Positions 10,280-19,719 of a stretch of 64,000 bases of DNA are shown here, in pieces. The stretch's first letter is position 1; each line of letters opens with the position of its first letter. Below the pieces are notes generated by a model. The model was given only the letters and a program-made list of their open reading frames with translations. It had not been told where the DNA came from and made no database searches. Origin of the DNA: Nitrincola tapanii (GTDB taxonomy: Bacteria; Pseudomonadota; Gammaproteobacteria; Pseudomonadales; Balneatricaceae); the NCBI RefSeq assembly GCF_008368715.1, contig NZ_SMRS01000005.1, positions 205,636 through 269,635 on the forward strand, written 5' to 3'. A program made the position numbers and the translations under genes.

Positions 10280-12124
10280 CTAGTGCTCGGTGCGCAGAGC
10301 CGGTCGCAGCAAATCCAAATCCAGATCATAGAGCTGTGGATGGCTGGAGCCGAGAATCTCTAAGCCACTCTCTGGCAGGTAGAGGTCGCGTGGCGGGAGG
10401 TGGGTGTGTTGATCAAGCTGATACACACGCCGAAGATGCAAGGGCAGGCCGTCTTCATCCTGGCGCATTACCAGAGCCAGGCTTTGATCGCTCAGTTTCA
10501 CCAAGCTGCCAAGAGGATATTTGCCCAGCTGTCGCCACAAAAACTTGACGCTCCCACTGTGATACTTCTCTGGCTGTTGCAATAAATGTCTGAGGCCGGC
10601 TAAGGGATGGTAGATGAGATAGCCTTTCTTCTCGATATGGCTGAAGCGATCCAGCGCATTGATACAGGCGCTGAGTTTACCGATTTTAGACAGATGATCC
10701 CCCGCCAGTCCTTGTGGCCAGCCTTCACCATCTAAAAGCTCATGGCTTTCTGTGACAATTCTGAGCGCTTCAGGAGTGATGTCACGACACTCTTTTAAGG
10801 CTTCGACTAAACGTTGGTGGGCCTTGCGTAAGGCCTGTTTTTCCTCTTCCGCAGCCAAGCCCGTTTGGTAGGTTAAACCTCCAGGGAGCAGACTATAAGC
10901 CAGATCATGACAGAAGCCGCCCAGGATTAAACCGGTCAGGGTGGGTGATTGCACTTGATCGGGATACTGGCGCGCCACCACATCCACTAACAGGAGTGCC
11001 ACACTTAAGCTGTGATCAAAGAGAGGGCTTTGTCGATCACGTCGGAAGCGTTGAATCAATAAGGCTTGGCGATCCTCTTGCCAGGCACGTAAGAGTTGAT
11101 CGGTCGCATCCAGTGCTTCGTTTAGAGGTAAGGTTTGTCCGGCACGGAATTTTACCGCCAGATGTTTAATGGCGATGATGCCGGCATCGTAGGCCCGTTG
11201 TGGCTGAACAGGCGCTTGTGTGCGTGATTTTTTGGTCGCTTCAGGGCTAGGTGGGGCTTTCTCAGCGTTTGTCTCAGTGGTTGCAGCCTGCTCAGTAGCC
11301 TCAAGATCCGGCTTCATCTCGGCCAGAATAGTCTGACGTTGAGGAATAAAAAGAGTGGGGGTGCCTTCTAGCGTACCCTGACGCGAGAAATGAATAAAAT
11401 CACGTTGTAGATCCCCGACTACGCGGTTTAACTGCTGGCGTTGGTGCGCTGAAGGATCGTCAAATTGACAGCCTAGGTAAGAGAGATTCTTGTCGGCTAG
11501 ATACTCCAAGCGTAAGGGTTGGAGCTTGAGTTCAAAACTTTCACCATTGGGAAAACACAGTAGCAGGCTTAAAGGTTGAGTCAGCACGGCCTCACCTGCA
11601 GGTAATTGCCCGCTAAATTCAAGTCGACAACCTTCGACGGAGAGATCACGTAAGCGCCCGGTCATTTTCTCGGTCACTTCGTTTTGTAAATGCGCAATAA
11701 TATCGAGTAGGGGGCGTACAGGGGCACGGTAGGCGCGCCGTCTTTGCAGATAAAAGACCTCTTCTGGCCAACTGGCTCGGTATTGCAGCTCACCATTCGC
11801 TTCAACATGGCTAGTGAGCGTCAGATCAGGGCAAGTTAGGCGGCAACCGTTATGGCGGGTAATGAGTGTGACCAAACGATTGGCCAGGAGGTGACGGCGG
11901 TTTTCCGGTAAGGGCGGATCAAATGCCAGATAACCCTCTTCCAGATTTACCTCATTGAGATAGGCGGTTAAAGAGTAGGGCGTGTCAGCCGGTTCCAGTG
12001 TGAGTGCGGTAATGCGCTCCGAGACTTGCTTAAGCATCGAAGAGATCTCACGTTTTGCCTGGATGCGTTCCCCTTCTGGTTCCGGCTTAGTGTTTGAAAC
12101 AATTTCCAGTTCTGGCTTGTCCAT
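10280..12124 (-). CDS. PilZ-HD-GYP-like c-di-GMP-related protein
   Basis: A 614-residue cytosolic protein. The N-terminal 110 residues look like a YcgR-type flagellar-brake fold. A PilZ domain follows with the c-di-GMP-binding RRAYR motif (about 127-131) and DLSVEG. A charged linker (about 265-305) leads to a helical domain resembling HD-GYP: FDHSLSVALL, GGFCHDLAYSLLPGG, SHELLDGEGWPQGL and KIGKLSACINALDRF. The GYP signature is modified (GWP) and the usual HDxGK is HDLAY, so phosphodiesterase activity is uncertain. It may be a receptor-type degenerate hydrolase. A strong GAGGAAGG ribosome-binding site supports the start. Confidence 0.8.
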   Translation of the reverse strand: MDKPELEIVSNTKPEPEGERIQAKREISSMLKQVSERITALTLEPADTPYSLTAYLNEVNLEEGYLAFDPPLPENRRHLLANRLVTLITRHNGCRLTCPDLTLTSHVEANGELQYRASWPEEVFYLQRRRAYRAPVRPLLDIIAHLQNEVTEKMTGRLRDLSVEGCRLEFSGQLPAGEAVLTQPLSLLLCFPNGESFELKLQPLRLEYLADKNLSYLGCQFDDPSAHQRQQLNRVVGDLQRDFIHFSRQGTLEGTPTLFIPQRQTILAEMKPDLEATEQAATTETNAEKAPPSPEATKKSRTQAPVQPQRAYDAGIIAIKHLAVKFRAGQTLPLNEALDATDQLLRAWQEDRQALLIQRFRRDRQSPLFDHSLSVALLLVDVVARQYPDQVQSPTLTGLILGGFCHDLAYSLLPGGLTYQTGLAAEEEKQALRKAHQRLVEALKECRDITPEALRIVTESHELLDGEGWPQGLAGDHLSKIGKLSACINALDRFSHIEKKGYLIYHPLAGLRHLLQQPEKYHSGSVKFLWRQLGKYPLGSLVKLSDQSLALVMRQDEDGLPLHLRRVYQLDQHTHLPPRDLYLPESGLEILGSSHPQLYDLDLDLLRPALRTEH

Positions 12125-12299
12125 TGTGCCTTCCTCTTGATATTTCGAGAGTTTAGCAAATATTCTGAGGTTATAAATCTGTTATTTTCTGCTTTTTCTG
12201 TTTTTATTGAAGGCTATTCTGGTACTAAAACTGAATCTCAAGGCCAGAGACGTTACACTGCAAAGTTTAGCGCTATATTGATCTTTTTGAGACCTACTC

Positions 12300-14156
12300 A
12301 TGTCGACGCCCTTAAATCCCAGTCTGCGTTTAGATTCGCCCATTTTGCGGGTAGGCATCCTGCTGACGTTGTGTCTGTTATTAGGTTTAATTGTGTGGCA
12401 AGCGGCATTTTTCAGTCGCTCACAAGCGCTCTCTGAGTTGGAGCGTAAGGTGGATGCTGATCTAACGCGTTATTTGATTAGCGTGCAGCAGAAGCTCGAT
12501 CGTTATAAAGATCTGCCGCAGTTGTTGTCGACCTTTTCCGATATGGCCAGCATTTTGCCTTATCCTGAAACTGAGGCCGAGCGTTTGCGTGTGAATCAGA
12601 TGTTGGAGCAGATGAATCGTATTTTGGGGGCGACCGATACGTATCTGATGAACAGTGAAGGTTTGACGATTGCCGCCAGTAATTGGGGTTTGCCGCACTC
12701 TTTTGTCGGTGGCAATTTCAGTTTTCGGCCCTATTTTCAGATCGCGATGCAGGGGCGAGCGGGGCAGTATTTTGCGTTGGGAACCACTTCACTGCAGCGT
12801 GGTTACTTCTTTACCTATCCGATCTATGCCGAGGATGAGATTGTCGGTGTGGTGGCTTTAAAAATAGATGTGAATGATGTCGAGGACTACTGGAGTGACC
12901 CGCTACAGGATATTCTGGTGACTGATGAGGATGAAGTGATTTTTGTCTCTACCCGTCCAGAATGGAAATTCCGCACTCTGCGTCCCCTGTCGGCAGCCGA
13001 TCTGCAGCGTATTCAAGCCAGCCAGCGTTATATTAATCAAACCCTTGAGCCTCTGGCTCTGACACAACGCGTCAGCTTGAGTGCGCATAAGCAGATTATC
13101 GAGCTGTTAGAGCCTTCGGCCACTCGGGGCCAGGCGATGGAGGCACGCGGGGCCGAGTCTTATCTGAAGATGACTCGTGCTATACCGGATACGGATCTGC
13201 AGGTCTCTATTTTGGCTAATCTGCGCCCGGTAGAGCAGAAGATGGTGTTAGCCGCTTTGCAGGCGGCCTTGGTCTATCTGCTGATCTGCCTGAGTGCTTG
13301 GATTGTTTGGTCACGCTATCGTTTACGCCTAGAGCGTGAGGCCTATCAGCTGCGTGAGCACCGCGCTCTGGAATCACGCGTGGAGGAGCGCACGCGTGAT
13401 CTGCGTGAAACCAACGAGCGCTTGTTGGAGGAGATCCAGCGCCATGAAAATACCCAGAATGAATTGATTCAAACTGCCAAAATGGCCGTTCTGGGCCAGA
13501 TGGCGGCCGGTATCAACCATGAGTTGAATCAGCCGCTTACCGCCATTCGCCATTATGCAGATAATGCTCGAGAGTTTTTGGAGCGTAACCGGTTACAGCC
13601 GGTGTCGGAAAATCTTCAGGAGATCAGTGCGCTGACGGAGCGAATGGCTAAAATCATTCATCCTTTGAAAGAGTTTTCCCGCAAGAGTGCCGGTGAAAAT
13701 GAGATCCTCTGTTTAAAGGCGGTGCGTGATGGCGCCATGTCGATCTTGTCTGGGCGCTTGCGCAAAGAGGAGGTAGAGGTGAGTTGGCCTGAGCGTTTGG
13801 AGGAGGTGTATGTTCTCGGCGATACCTTGCGTCTGGAGCAGGTGTTTGTGAACCTCTTGACCAATGCCAGCCATGCGATGGATGCTCTACCGACTAAACG
13901 CATTGAGGTACACCTCAGTGAAGATGCTGAGTATTACTGGGTACACTTCCGTGATTTTGGTCAGGGTATTCAGGAGTTAGAGCGTATTTTTGAACCCTTC
14001 TACACGACCAAGGCAGTCGGTCAAGGATTGGGTTTAGGTTTGCCGATTTCACAACGGATCGTGAACTCTTTACAGGGCGAATTACGTGCCATCAATCACC
14101 CTGAAGGCGGTGCAGTGTTTAGTTTAGGCTTGCGTAAAGCGGTGATGCCTGAGTAA
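12300..14156 (+). CDS. dctB: DctB-type sensor histidine kinase
   Basis: A 618-residue inner-membrane kinase. TM1 lies at about 18-38. A periplasmic double-PAS sensor (about 40-305) contains the GRAGQYFALGTTSLQRGYFF segment typical of DctB. TM2 lies at about 318-338 and is followed by a coiled coil. The dimerisation helix carries the phosphoacceptor H-box MAAGINHELNQPLTAIRHYA. The ATPase domain has an N-box FVNLLTNASHAMD and a G-box GLGLGLPISQR. DctB senses C4-dicarboxylates or related carboxylates and phosphorylates DctD. dctD begins 34 nt downstream (15 nt if the upstream TTG is used), so the pair is an operon, and a TRAP transporter follows. Confidence 0.93.
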   Translation: MSTPLNPSLRLDSPILRVGILLTLCLLLGLIVWQAAFFSRSQALSELERKVDADLTRYLISVQQKLDRYKDLPQLLSTFSDMASILPYPETEAERLRVNQMLEQMNRILGATDTYLMNSEGLTIAASNWGLPHSFVGGNFSFRPYFQIAMQGRAGQYFALGTTSLQRGYFFTYPIYAEDEIVGVVALKIDVNDVEDYWSDPLQDILVTDEDEVIFVSTRPEWKFRTLRPLSAADLQRIQASQRYINQTLEPLALTQRVSLSAHKQIIELLEPSATRGQAMEARGAESYLKMTRAIPDTDLQVSILANLRPVEQKMVLAALQAALVYLLICLSAWIVWSRYRLRLEREAYQLREHRALESRVEERTRDLRETNERLLEEIQRHENTQNELIQTAKMAVLGQMAAGINHELNQPLTAIRHYADNAREFLERNRLQPVSENLQEISALTERMAKIIHPLKEFSRKSAGENEILCLKAVRDGAMSILSGRLRKEEVEVSWPERLEEVYVLGDTLRLEQVFVNLLTNASHAMDALPTKRIEVHLSEDAEYYWVHFRDFGQGIQELERIFEPFYTTKAVGQGLGLGLPISQRIVNSLQGELRAINHPEGGAVFSLGLRKAVMPE

Positions 14157-14189
14157 AAAATCAGTGATTAATTGAGGACGCTCCTGACC

Positions 14190-15539
14190 ATGCTCCATCC
14201 TGTACTCTTGGTTGATGATGAAAAACATGTGCGCTTAGCGGCGGGGCAAACGCTGGATCTGGCCGGCTATGCCGTACAAACCTGTGCAGAAGCCAGTGAA
14301 GCCCTAAGTCAGATACATGAGGATTGGCCAGGGGTCATCATCACTGACATCAATATGCCGAAGATGGATGGCTTGGAGCTGATGCGCCGCGTGCAAACTA
14401 TTGATCCCGATCTGCCGGTGATTCTGATTACGGGGCAGGGGGATATTTCCATGGCGGTTCAGGCGATTCGTGATGGTGCCTACGATTTTATCGAAAAGCC
14501 TTTTGCTTCAGATCTGTTACTGGATGTGGTTAAGCGGGCTTTGGAAAAGCGTACTTTGACTCTGGAAAACCGCCAACTGCGTTGGGAGTTGGAAGCACAG
14601 AGCGCACCCGGTCCACGCATCTTGGGAAAATCGGTGAAGATGCAGCAGTTGCGTCGGCTCTTGGCCAGTGTCGCGGACACCTCAGCCGATCTTCTGCTGA
14701 TGGCTGAAACCGGTTGTGGTAAGGACTTGATTGCACGTTTTATTCATGAGCACAGTGCACGTCAGGAAAAAAACTTTGTCGCGATTAATTGTGGCGCGGT
14801 GCCTGAAGCTTTAATTGAAAGTGAGCTTTTTGGGCATGAAGCCGGTGCTTTTACCGATGCACGCAGTCGTCGCATTGGTAAACTTGAGCATGCGAACGGC
14901 GGCACACTCTTTCTCGATGAAATTGAAAGCATGCCGATGTCTTTGCAGATCAAATTACTGCGCGTGCTTGAGGAGCGCCAGATTGAACGCTTAGGCTCGA
15001 ATCAAATTATCCCCTTGGATCTGCGTGTGATTGCAGCCAGTAAAGCCGAATTGCGTGAGTTGTGTGAAGCGGGGCAGTTTCGTGAAGATCTCTATTATCG
15101 TTTGAATGTGTTGCGGGTAGAGATTCCGCCACTGCGCGAGCGTAAAGAAGACATCCCTCTTCTGTTTCAGCATTTTGCCCTGGTGGCTTCGGTACAGTAT
15201 GGGCGTGAAGTATTGCCTCTCTCGGCAGAGCGCATGCATCGATTGATGTTGCACGATTGGCCCGGAAATGTACGTGAGTTGCGCAACCTGGCGGAGCGTT
15301 ATGTGCTTTTGGGTGAAAGTTGTACATTTGATTTTGATAATCGTCCGATCACGCAAACCAACACCTCACCGATGGGATTACATGAGCAGGTTGAGCATTT
15401 CGAAAAAACGCTGATTCAGACTGAACTGGCACGCCATGGTGGCTCGATCAAAGACACCCTGGACAGCCTAGGGTTGGCGCGTAAGACGCTGTATGACAAG
15501 ATGCGTAAATATGATTTGGATAAAAAAGATTTTAAATAA
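14190..15539 (+). CDS. dctD: DctD-type sigma54 response regulator
   Basis: The ATG at 14190 sits 11 nt after GAGGA and directly begins the receiver domain (MLHPVLLVDDE). An upstream in-frame TTG at 14172 lacks a ribosome-binding site. The protein has 449 residues: receiver with phospho-Asp in IIITDINMPKMDG, an AAA+ sigma54-interaction domain (Walker A AETGCGKD, Walker B GGTLFLDEIES, R-finger region DLYYRLNVLRVEIPPLRER), and a Fis-type helix-turn-helix (LDSLGLARKTLYDKM). The sigma54-contact loop reads GAFTDA instead of GAFTGA. It very likely activates the TRAP operon from the sigma54-like site at 15737-15752. Confidence 0.93.
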   Translation: MLHPVLLVDDEKHVRLAAGQTLDLAGYAVQTCAEASEALSQIHEDWPGVIITDINMPKMDGLELMRRVQTIDPDLPVILITGQGDISMAVQAIRDGAYDFIEKPFASDLLLDVVKRALEKRTLTLENRQLRWELEAQSAPGPRILGKSVKMQQLRRLLASVADTSADLLLMAETGCGKDLIARFIHEHSARQEKNFVAINCGAVPEALIESELFGHEAGAFTDARSRRIGKLEHANGGTLFLDEIESMPMSLQIKLLRVLEERQIERLGSNQIIPLDLRVIAASKAELRELCEAGQFREDLYYRLNVLRVEIPPLRERKEDIPLLFQHFALVASVQYGREVLPLSAERMHRLMLHDWPGNVRELRNLAERYVLLGESCTFDFDNRPITQTNTSPMGLHEQVEHFEKTLIQTELARHGGSIKDTLDSLGLARKTLYDKMRKYDLDKKDFK

Positions 15540-15610
15540 ATCGATCTGTTCCAAGCTTTGGCTTCGATTCCAAAGCCTTTCATCACGGTTGCCAGGTGTT
15601 TGATCTGCTG

Positions 15611-15640
15611 GATGGGTGGAGTTCCACCCATCTTTTTTCT
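15611..15640 (+). terminator. Rho-independent terminator after dctD
   Basis: A perfect 10-bp stem (GATGGGTGGA / TCCACCCATC, separated by GT) is followed directly by TTTTTT. It lies 71 nt past the dctD stop and isolates dctBD from the TRAP operon. Confidence 0.88.
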
Positions 15641-15736
15641 GCTCTGGGTGAACTTCCTCTCATTTCTCTCTCTTTCTCCTATTTTCCTTTATAAAAAATC
15701 ATTTTAAAACATAGTGTTGAGTCTATTTTCTGGTTT

Positions 15737-15752
15737 TGGCATAACCTGTGCT
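15737..15752 (+). promoter_or_regulatory. Sigma54 promoter of the TRAP operon
   Basis: TGGCATAACCTGTGCT fits the sigma54 consensus: GG and GC are separated by exactly 10 nt and the -24 element is TGGCA. It lies between the dctBD terminator and the TRAP gene, immediately downstream of a gene for a DctD-type activator. Its presence argues that the TRAP protein starts at 15835 and not at the upstream in-frame GTG (15748), which overlaps the promoter. Confidence 0.75.
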
Positions 15753-15834
15753 TAGAAGGAGTATCGCGACACGTAGATGGATGCGTGTTGATAACTATAA
15801 ATCCAAATGCGCTATACGCCTTCTGAGGTACACC

Positions 15835-18039
15835 ATGTCTGAAACCGATAAATCCCTCGATGCGCTCAGTCCACAAGAGCGTGCGAAGCTCAAAGAGCTG
15901 ATGGAGAAAGACGCGAAGTCGGAACGCAAACTTCAGGGTTTTTGGAAGCTCTTAGTTGCCGCGCTCGGCGCTTCCATGGTTCTGATTTATTTCTACGGTG
16001 CGGGTTTTAAAGCCCTCAGCACTCAGTATCACCTGGGTGTGTATGTATTGATCACCTTCGCACTGGTTTTCCTGCTGTATCCAGCCGGTAGTCGCCCTAT
16101 GGCGATGTCGCTCTCGGTACTAACCGGTTTTTTACTCTCGCTGCTGCTGAGCTGTTTCTGGGTCTATGAGTCTCCTTATGCCCTTTACCAGCAGGTAATG
16201 TTGCTGAAAGAAACGGCAGAGTATGACGGTTGGTCATTGGCCTTGTCTCAGGATCTAGGCGAGCTCTATTGGGTGGCGTTACTCACCCTGCCTTTTGCGG
16301 CACTACTGCTGCCTTTAGATCAGTGGTTAGCGAAACGCTTTACCCATGCACCGACGATGAGTGATGTGATCCTGTGCGTCATGGTCAGCGCGGCGGTGAT
16401 CTATTGGATCAGCCAGTTTGAAAAGCTTAACTACCGCGCAGGGGCTGAGCATGAGCTGGATTATCTAGTCAGTATGGTCGGCTTACTCCTGTCTCTAGAA
16501 GTCTGCCGCCGTGTGTTGGGCTGGTCGATCACCTTGATTGGTTTGGGGATGTTGGCCTTTGGTCTGTTTGGCCCTTATTTGCCAGAGTTGTTTGCACACC
16601 GTGGTTTTAGCATCGAGCGTCTTTCAACCTCGTTATTCTTGACCACCAATGGTGTGTTTGGCGTCATGGCCAGTGTCCTGGCGACCTATGTGATTTTGTT
16701 CATTTTCTTTGGTGCCTTTTTGCAGAAATCCGGTGCTGGGAAATTCTTTATTGAACTGCCCCTTGCACTGGCCGGCCGCTCCGCAGGTGGCCCGGCTAAG
16801 GTGGCGGTTATTTCATCGGCACTCTTTGGTTCGGTTTCCGGAAGTGCGATTGCGAACACTGTTTCGTCGGGTGCTTTTACCATTCCTATGATGAAACGTG
16901 CCGGCTTCAAACCACAAGTCGCAGGTGCGATTGAGCCTGCGGCTTCTATAGGTGGGATGTTCTTGCCGCCGATCATGGGAGCGGGCGGTTTCTTGATGGC
17001 GGAACTCACCGGCACGCCTTACTCCACCATCATGGTTCTGTCGATTGGACCGGCCATCATCTACTTCCTGTCGATCTTTATGATGGTTCACTTTGAGGCG
17101 AAAAAGCACAACTTGATTGGCACACCGGGTGAAATGCTGCCGCATTGGAAAGAAGCTTTAAAAGCCGGTTGGTACTTTGCCTTACCGCTGGTCATCATCA
17201 CCGTGCTGCTTTTATCGGGTCGATCGGCCGGGAATGCTGCTTTCTGGGCGATGTTGTCCTGTATTGCCGTGAGCTGGGTGCGTAAAGAGACACGCATGGG
17301 CCCCAAAGAGATCTGGGAAGCGATTCAGATCGGCGCGCGTAATACCCTGATTGTGGGCGCAACCATGGGGGTAATAGGGGTGATTGTTGGGGTGATCTCA
17401 CTGACCGGAATGGGTCTGAAGTTCTCCGACCTGATTATCTCTATGGCCGGTGGTAGCCTCTTTTTAGCCCTGGTATTGGTGGCTTTGGCGTCCTTAGTGC
17501 TGGGGATGGGAGTGCCGGTGACGGCTGCTTATCTCATTGTGGCAGTGTTGGCCGTGCCCGCTTTGGGTGAGTTTGGTGTCGCGGTGATTGCCGCCCATAT
17601 GATTGTGTATTGGCTGTCACAAGACTCTAACATCACGCCACCTGTCTGTGTGGCGGCCTATGCGGGGGCAGCGATTGCCGGATCGGATCCTTGGAAAACC
17701 GGTTGGACGGCATTCAAGTTTGCCAAGATGCTCTACATCATGCCGCTGCTGTTTGCCTTTGTTCCGGCCATGTTGCTCGATGGCTCCTTGACCGAAATCC
17801 TGATCGCTTATAGCTCGGCGGTGATGGGAACGATCGCCTTCTGTGCCTTTGCGATCGGTTATGTACGGCGCAAAACCACGCCGGCGGAGTGGGTGCTGTT
17901 AGGGGCCGCCACTCTGGCACTTTATTGGCCGAGCCTGATCTCGGATGCCGTGGGCCTAGCCCTGGTGGCTTTGGTCTTCTGGTTGCAGCGTGATGCTCGC
18001 CCAGCGCAACCGCTCACCCCCTCTTCAGTCGTGTCTTAA
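15835..18039 (+). CDS. TRAP-TAXI fused permease (4TM/12TM)
   Basis: From ATG 15835 (preceded by GAGGT) the product is 734 residues with about 17 hydrophobic segments. The N-terminal part corresponds to the small DctQ-like subunit and the remainder to a DctM-type large permease with conserved FGAFLQKSGAGKFFIELPLA, SGSAIANTVSSGAFTIPMMK and MGVPVTAAYLIVAVLAVPAL. It imports an organic acid driven by an ion gradient, together with the TAXI binding protein encoded at 18634. The gene is probably under DctB/DctD control through the sigma54 site upstream. The substrate is not evident from the sequence. Confidence 0.93.
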   Translation: MSETDKSLDALSPQERAKLKELMEKDAKSERKLQGFWKLLVAALGASMVLIYFYGAGFKALSTQYHLGVYVLITFALVFLLYPAGSRPMAMSLSVLTGFLLSLLLSCFWVYESPYALYQQVMLLKETAEYDGWSLALSQDLGELYWVALLTLPFAALLLPLDQWLAKRFTHAPTMSDVILCVMVSAAVIYWISQFEKLNYRAGAEHELDYLVSMVGLLLSLEVCRRVLGWSITLIGLGMLAFGLFGPYLPELFAHRGFSIERLSTSLFLTTNGVFGVMASVLATYVILFIFFGAFLQKSGAGKFFIELPLALAGRSAGGPAKVAVISSALFGSVSGSAIANTVSSGAFTIPMMKRAGFKPQVAGAIEPAASIGGMFLPPIMGAGGFLMAELTGTPYSTIMVLSIGPAIIYFLSIFMMVHFEAKKHNLIGTPGEMLPHWKEALKAGWYFALPLVIITVLLLSGRSAGNAAFWAMLSCIAVSWVRKETRMGPKEIWEAIQIGARNTLIVGATMGVIGVIVGVISLTGMGLKFSDLIISMAGGSLFLALVLVALASLVLGMGVPVTAAYLIVAVLAVPALGEFGVAVIAAHMIVYWLSQDSNITPPVCVAAYAGAAIAGSDPWKTGWTAFKFAKMLYIMPLLFAFVPAMLLDGSLTEILIAYSSAVMGTIAFCAFAIGYVRRKTTPAEWVLLGAATLALYWPSLISDAVGLALVALVFWLQRDARPAQPLTPSSVVS

Positions 18040-18051
18040 GGAGTCCGTGTT

Positions 18052-18504
18052 ATGGCGTTGTATCGCACCCTTTTATTGGCCACCGATTTCTCTGAAGCCT
18101 CCGACTGCGCTGTGCTGCATGCCCTGGAGTTGGCGCGCTTGTCGGGCGCACGTTTGCATGTCTTGCATGTGATCACTGAGCTGACCGATAAGCGTCGTCG
18201 ACGGTTACCGGCGGAAGTGATGGAGGTGTTTGCGCGGGAAGTGGAAGTGCATGCCATTGAAGATATGAAACATTTTTGTCAACGCCATCTGGCTGCTGCC
18301 AGCGCAGAGGGTATTGACGTGACAACGGATGTTGTCATCGGACGTAGTGAAGAGGAGATCCTGCGTCAGGCCAAAGATCAAACGGTTGATCTCATCATCT
18401 TGGGCACTGCGGGGCGGACTGGAATTGAAAAGGTTCTAGTCGGTTCTACGGCTGAGCGTGTGATACGCGCAGCCGAGGTGCCCGTTTTGACGGTCAGAGT
18501 TTGA
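18052..18504 (+). CDS. Universal stress protein (UspA family)
   Basis: A 150-residue single-domain Usp beginning LYRTLLLATDFSEASDCAVLHALELA. The C-terminal nucleotide-binding pattern is DLIILGTAGRTGIEKVLVGSTAERVIRAAEVPVLTV, which matches the G-2x-G-9x-G(S/T) ATP-binding Usp class. It starts 12 nt after the TRAP permease stop, with GGAG upstream, so it is cotranscribed. Usp genes are common partners of TRAP transporters, where TeaD-like members bind ATP and modulate uptake. A transporter-regulatory role here is inference from position. Confidence 0.92.
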   Translation: MALYRTLLLATDFSEASDCAVLHALELARLSGARLHVLHVITELTDKRRRRLPAEVMEVFAREVEVHAIEDMKHFCQRHLAAASAEGIDVTTDVVIGRSEEEILRQAKDQTVDLIILGTAGRTGIEKVLVGSTAERVIRAAEVPVLTVRV

Positions 18505-18633
18505 TTTGTTGTAAGGCTTCAGCCTGTTTGGAGCCTGCTGGGTGGATCCGCCTTGGTAAAGAGGAGCTTTCTGAGCGCGGATTGACTTAAGCAAAAATGC
18601 TTGCTCATCATAATTACAAACGAGGTAAACCTT

Positions 18634-19659
18634 ATGTTCACAAAACCGATCTTAAAAAAACAGAGTTTTAAAAAATCTTCCGGTTTCCTGGGTATGGCTG
18701 CGGCAGCGGTTGCGGCTATTTCCCTGACTCTCGCACCGGTTGTCAGTGCCCAGTCGGTTCAGCGTTTGGCCTTCTCCGGTGGGCCGGATGGCGGAACCTT
18801 CCAGTTTTTTGCCAACGGCATTGCCACCCATCTATCGCGCAATCTTGAGCGTGTGGATGTGTCTAACATGGCTTCTGCAGGATCCGTGGAGAACCTGCGT
18901 CGTGTGAACTCGCGTGATGCCGATTTTGGGATTGTCTATTCAGGTGATCTCTATCTCGGTGCTCAGGGTCAATTGACCGAAGACACACGTCAGTACCGTA
19001 ATGTTCAGGCCATCTCTTATATGTTTGGTGCACCTGCGCATCTCATCGTCTTGGACAATGCCGGCATTACCGATGTGGCTCAGTTGGCTGGTAAAAACGT
19101 TGCGGTTGGCCCTGCAGGTTCAGGCGCGGCGGCTTCAGCGCAGCGTTTTTTTGAAGGTGTGGGTTTGTGGGATAAGATCAATCCGCAGTATATCGGTTAT
19201 AACCAAGGTGCTTCGGCACTGGGTGACCGTCAGATCGACGCACTCTGGGTTTTTGCCGGTTTCCCGAATGCATCCGTGATTCAGGCGGCGACCAGCAACC
19301 GCGTACGTTTGCTGCAAGTTCATGAAGCCGCTGAAAAAGGCACACTGTTCCAGGATCATCCTTATTATGCACAAGTGACCATTCCAGCCGGAACCTATCC
19401 AAACGTTAATTATGATGTGGTCACCATTCAGGATTCGGCTTTGTGGGTAACGGGCCGTCATATGTCAGAAGCAATGATTTATGACATGGTCAGCAAGGTC
19501 TACTCAGAGGAAGGTTTGGCGTTTATGCAAACGGTTTCGAGCGCGGCTTCGGCTATGACCGTGGAAGGTGCTCTGGAGGGGATTGTGAATACTGTCCACC
19601 CAGGAGCGGCTAAATTCTGGAAGGAAAAGGGCTTAACTCTGACCGACGCGCAGAAGTAA
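18634..19659 (+). CDS. TAXI-family TRAP solute-binding protein
   Basis: From ATG 18634 (GAGGT ribosome-binding site) the product is 341 residues. It has a Sec signal peptide with a lysine-rich start, an alanine-rich core, and probable cleavage after VVSA at about residue 38. The mature part begins with FSGGPDGGTFQFFANGIA, the TAXI ligand-site pattern, and continues with VAVGPAGSGAAASAQRF and LWVFAGFPNASVIQ. It delivers the substrate to the fused permease two genes upstream. A 129-nt gap after usp may contain its own promoter. A terminator follows. Confidence 0.93.
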   Translation: MFTKPILKKQSFKKSSGFLGMAAAAVAAISLTLAPVVSAQSVQRLAFSGGPDGGTFQFFANGIATHLSRNLERVDVSNMASAGSVENLRRVNSRDADFGIVYSGDLYLGAQGQLTEDTRQYRNVQAISYMFGAPAHLIVLDNAGITDVAQLAGKNVAVGPAGSGAAASAQRFFEGVGLWDKINPQYIGYNQGASALGDRQIDALWVFAGFPNASVIQAATSNRVRLLQVHEAAEKGTLFQDHPYYAQVTIPAGTYPNVNYDVVTIQDSALWVTGRHMSEAMIYDMVSKVYSEEGLAFMQTVSSAASAMTVEGALEGIVNTVHPGAAKFWKEKGLTLTDAQK

Positions 19660-19685
19660 CTTTTACACTTAAATCCTAAGACGCT

Positions 19686-19719
19686 AACGCCTCGCTTGTT
19701 CAAGTTGAGGCGTTTTTTT
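19686..19719 (+). terminator. Rho-independent terminator after TAXI gene
   Basis: An 8-bp stem (AACGCCTC / GAGGCGTT) with a 13-nt loop is followed by a run of T residues, 27 nt after the solute-binding protein stop codon. It closes the TRAP operon. Confidence 0.85.
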
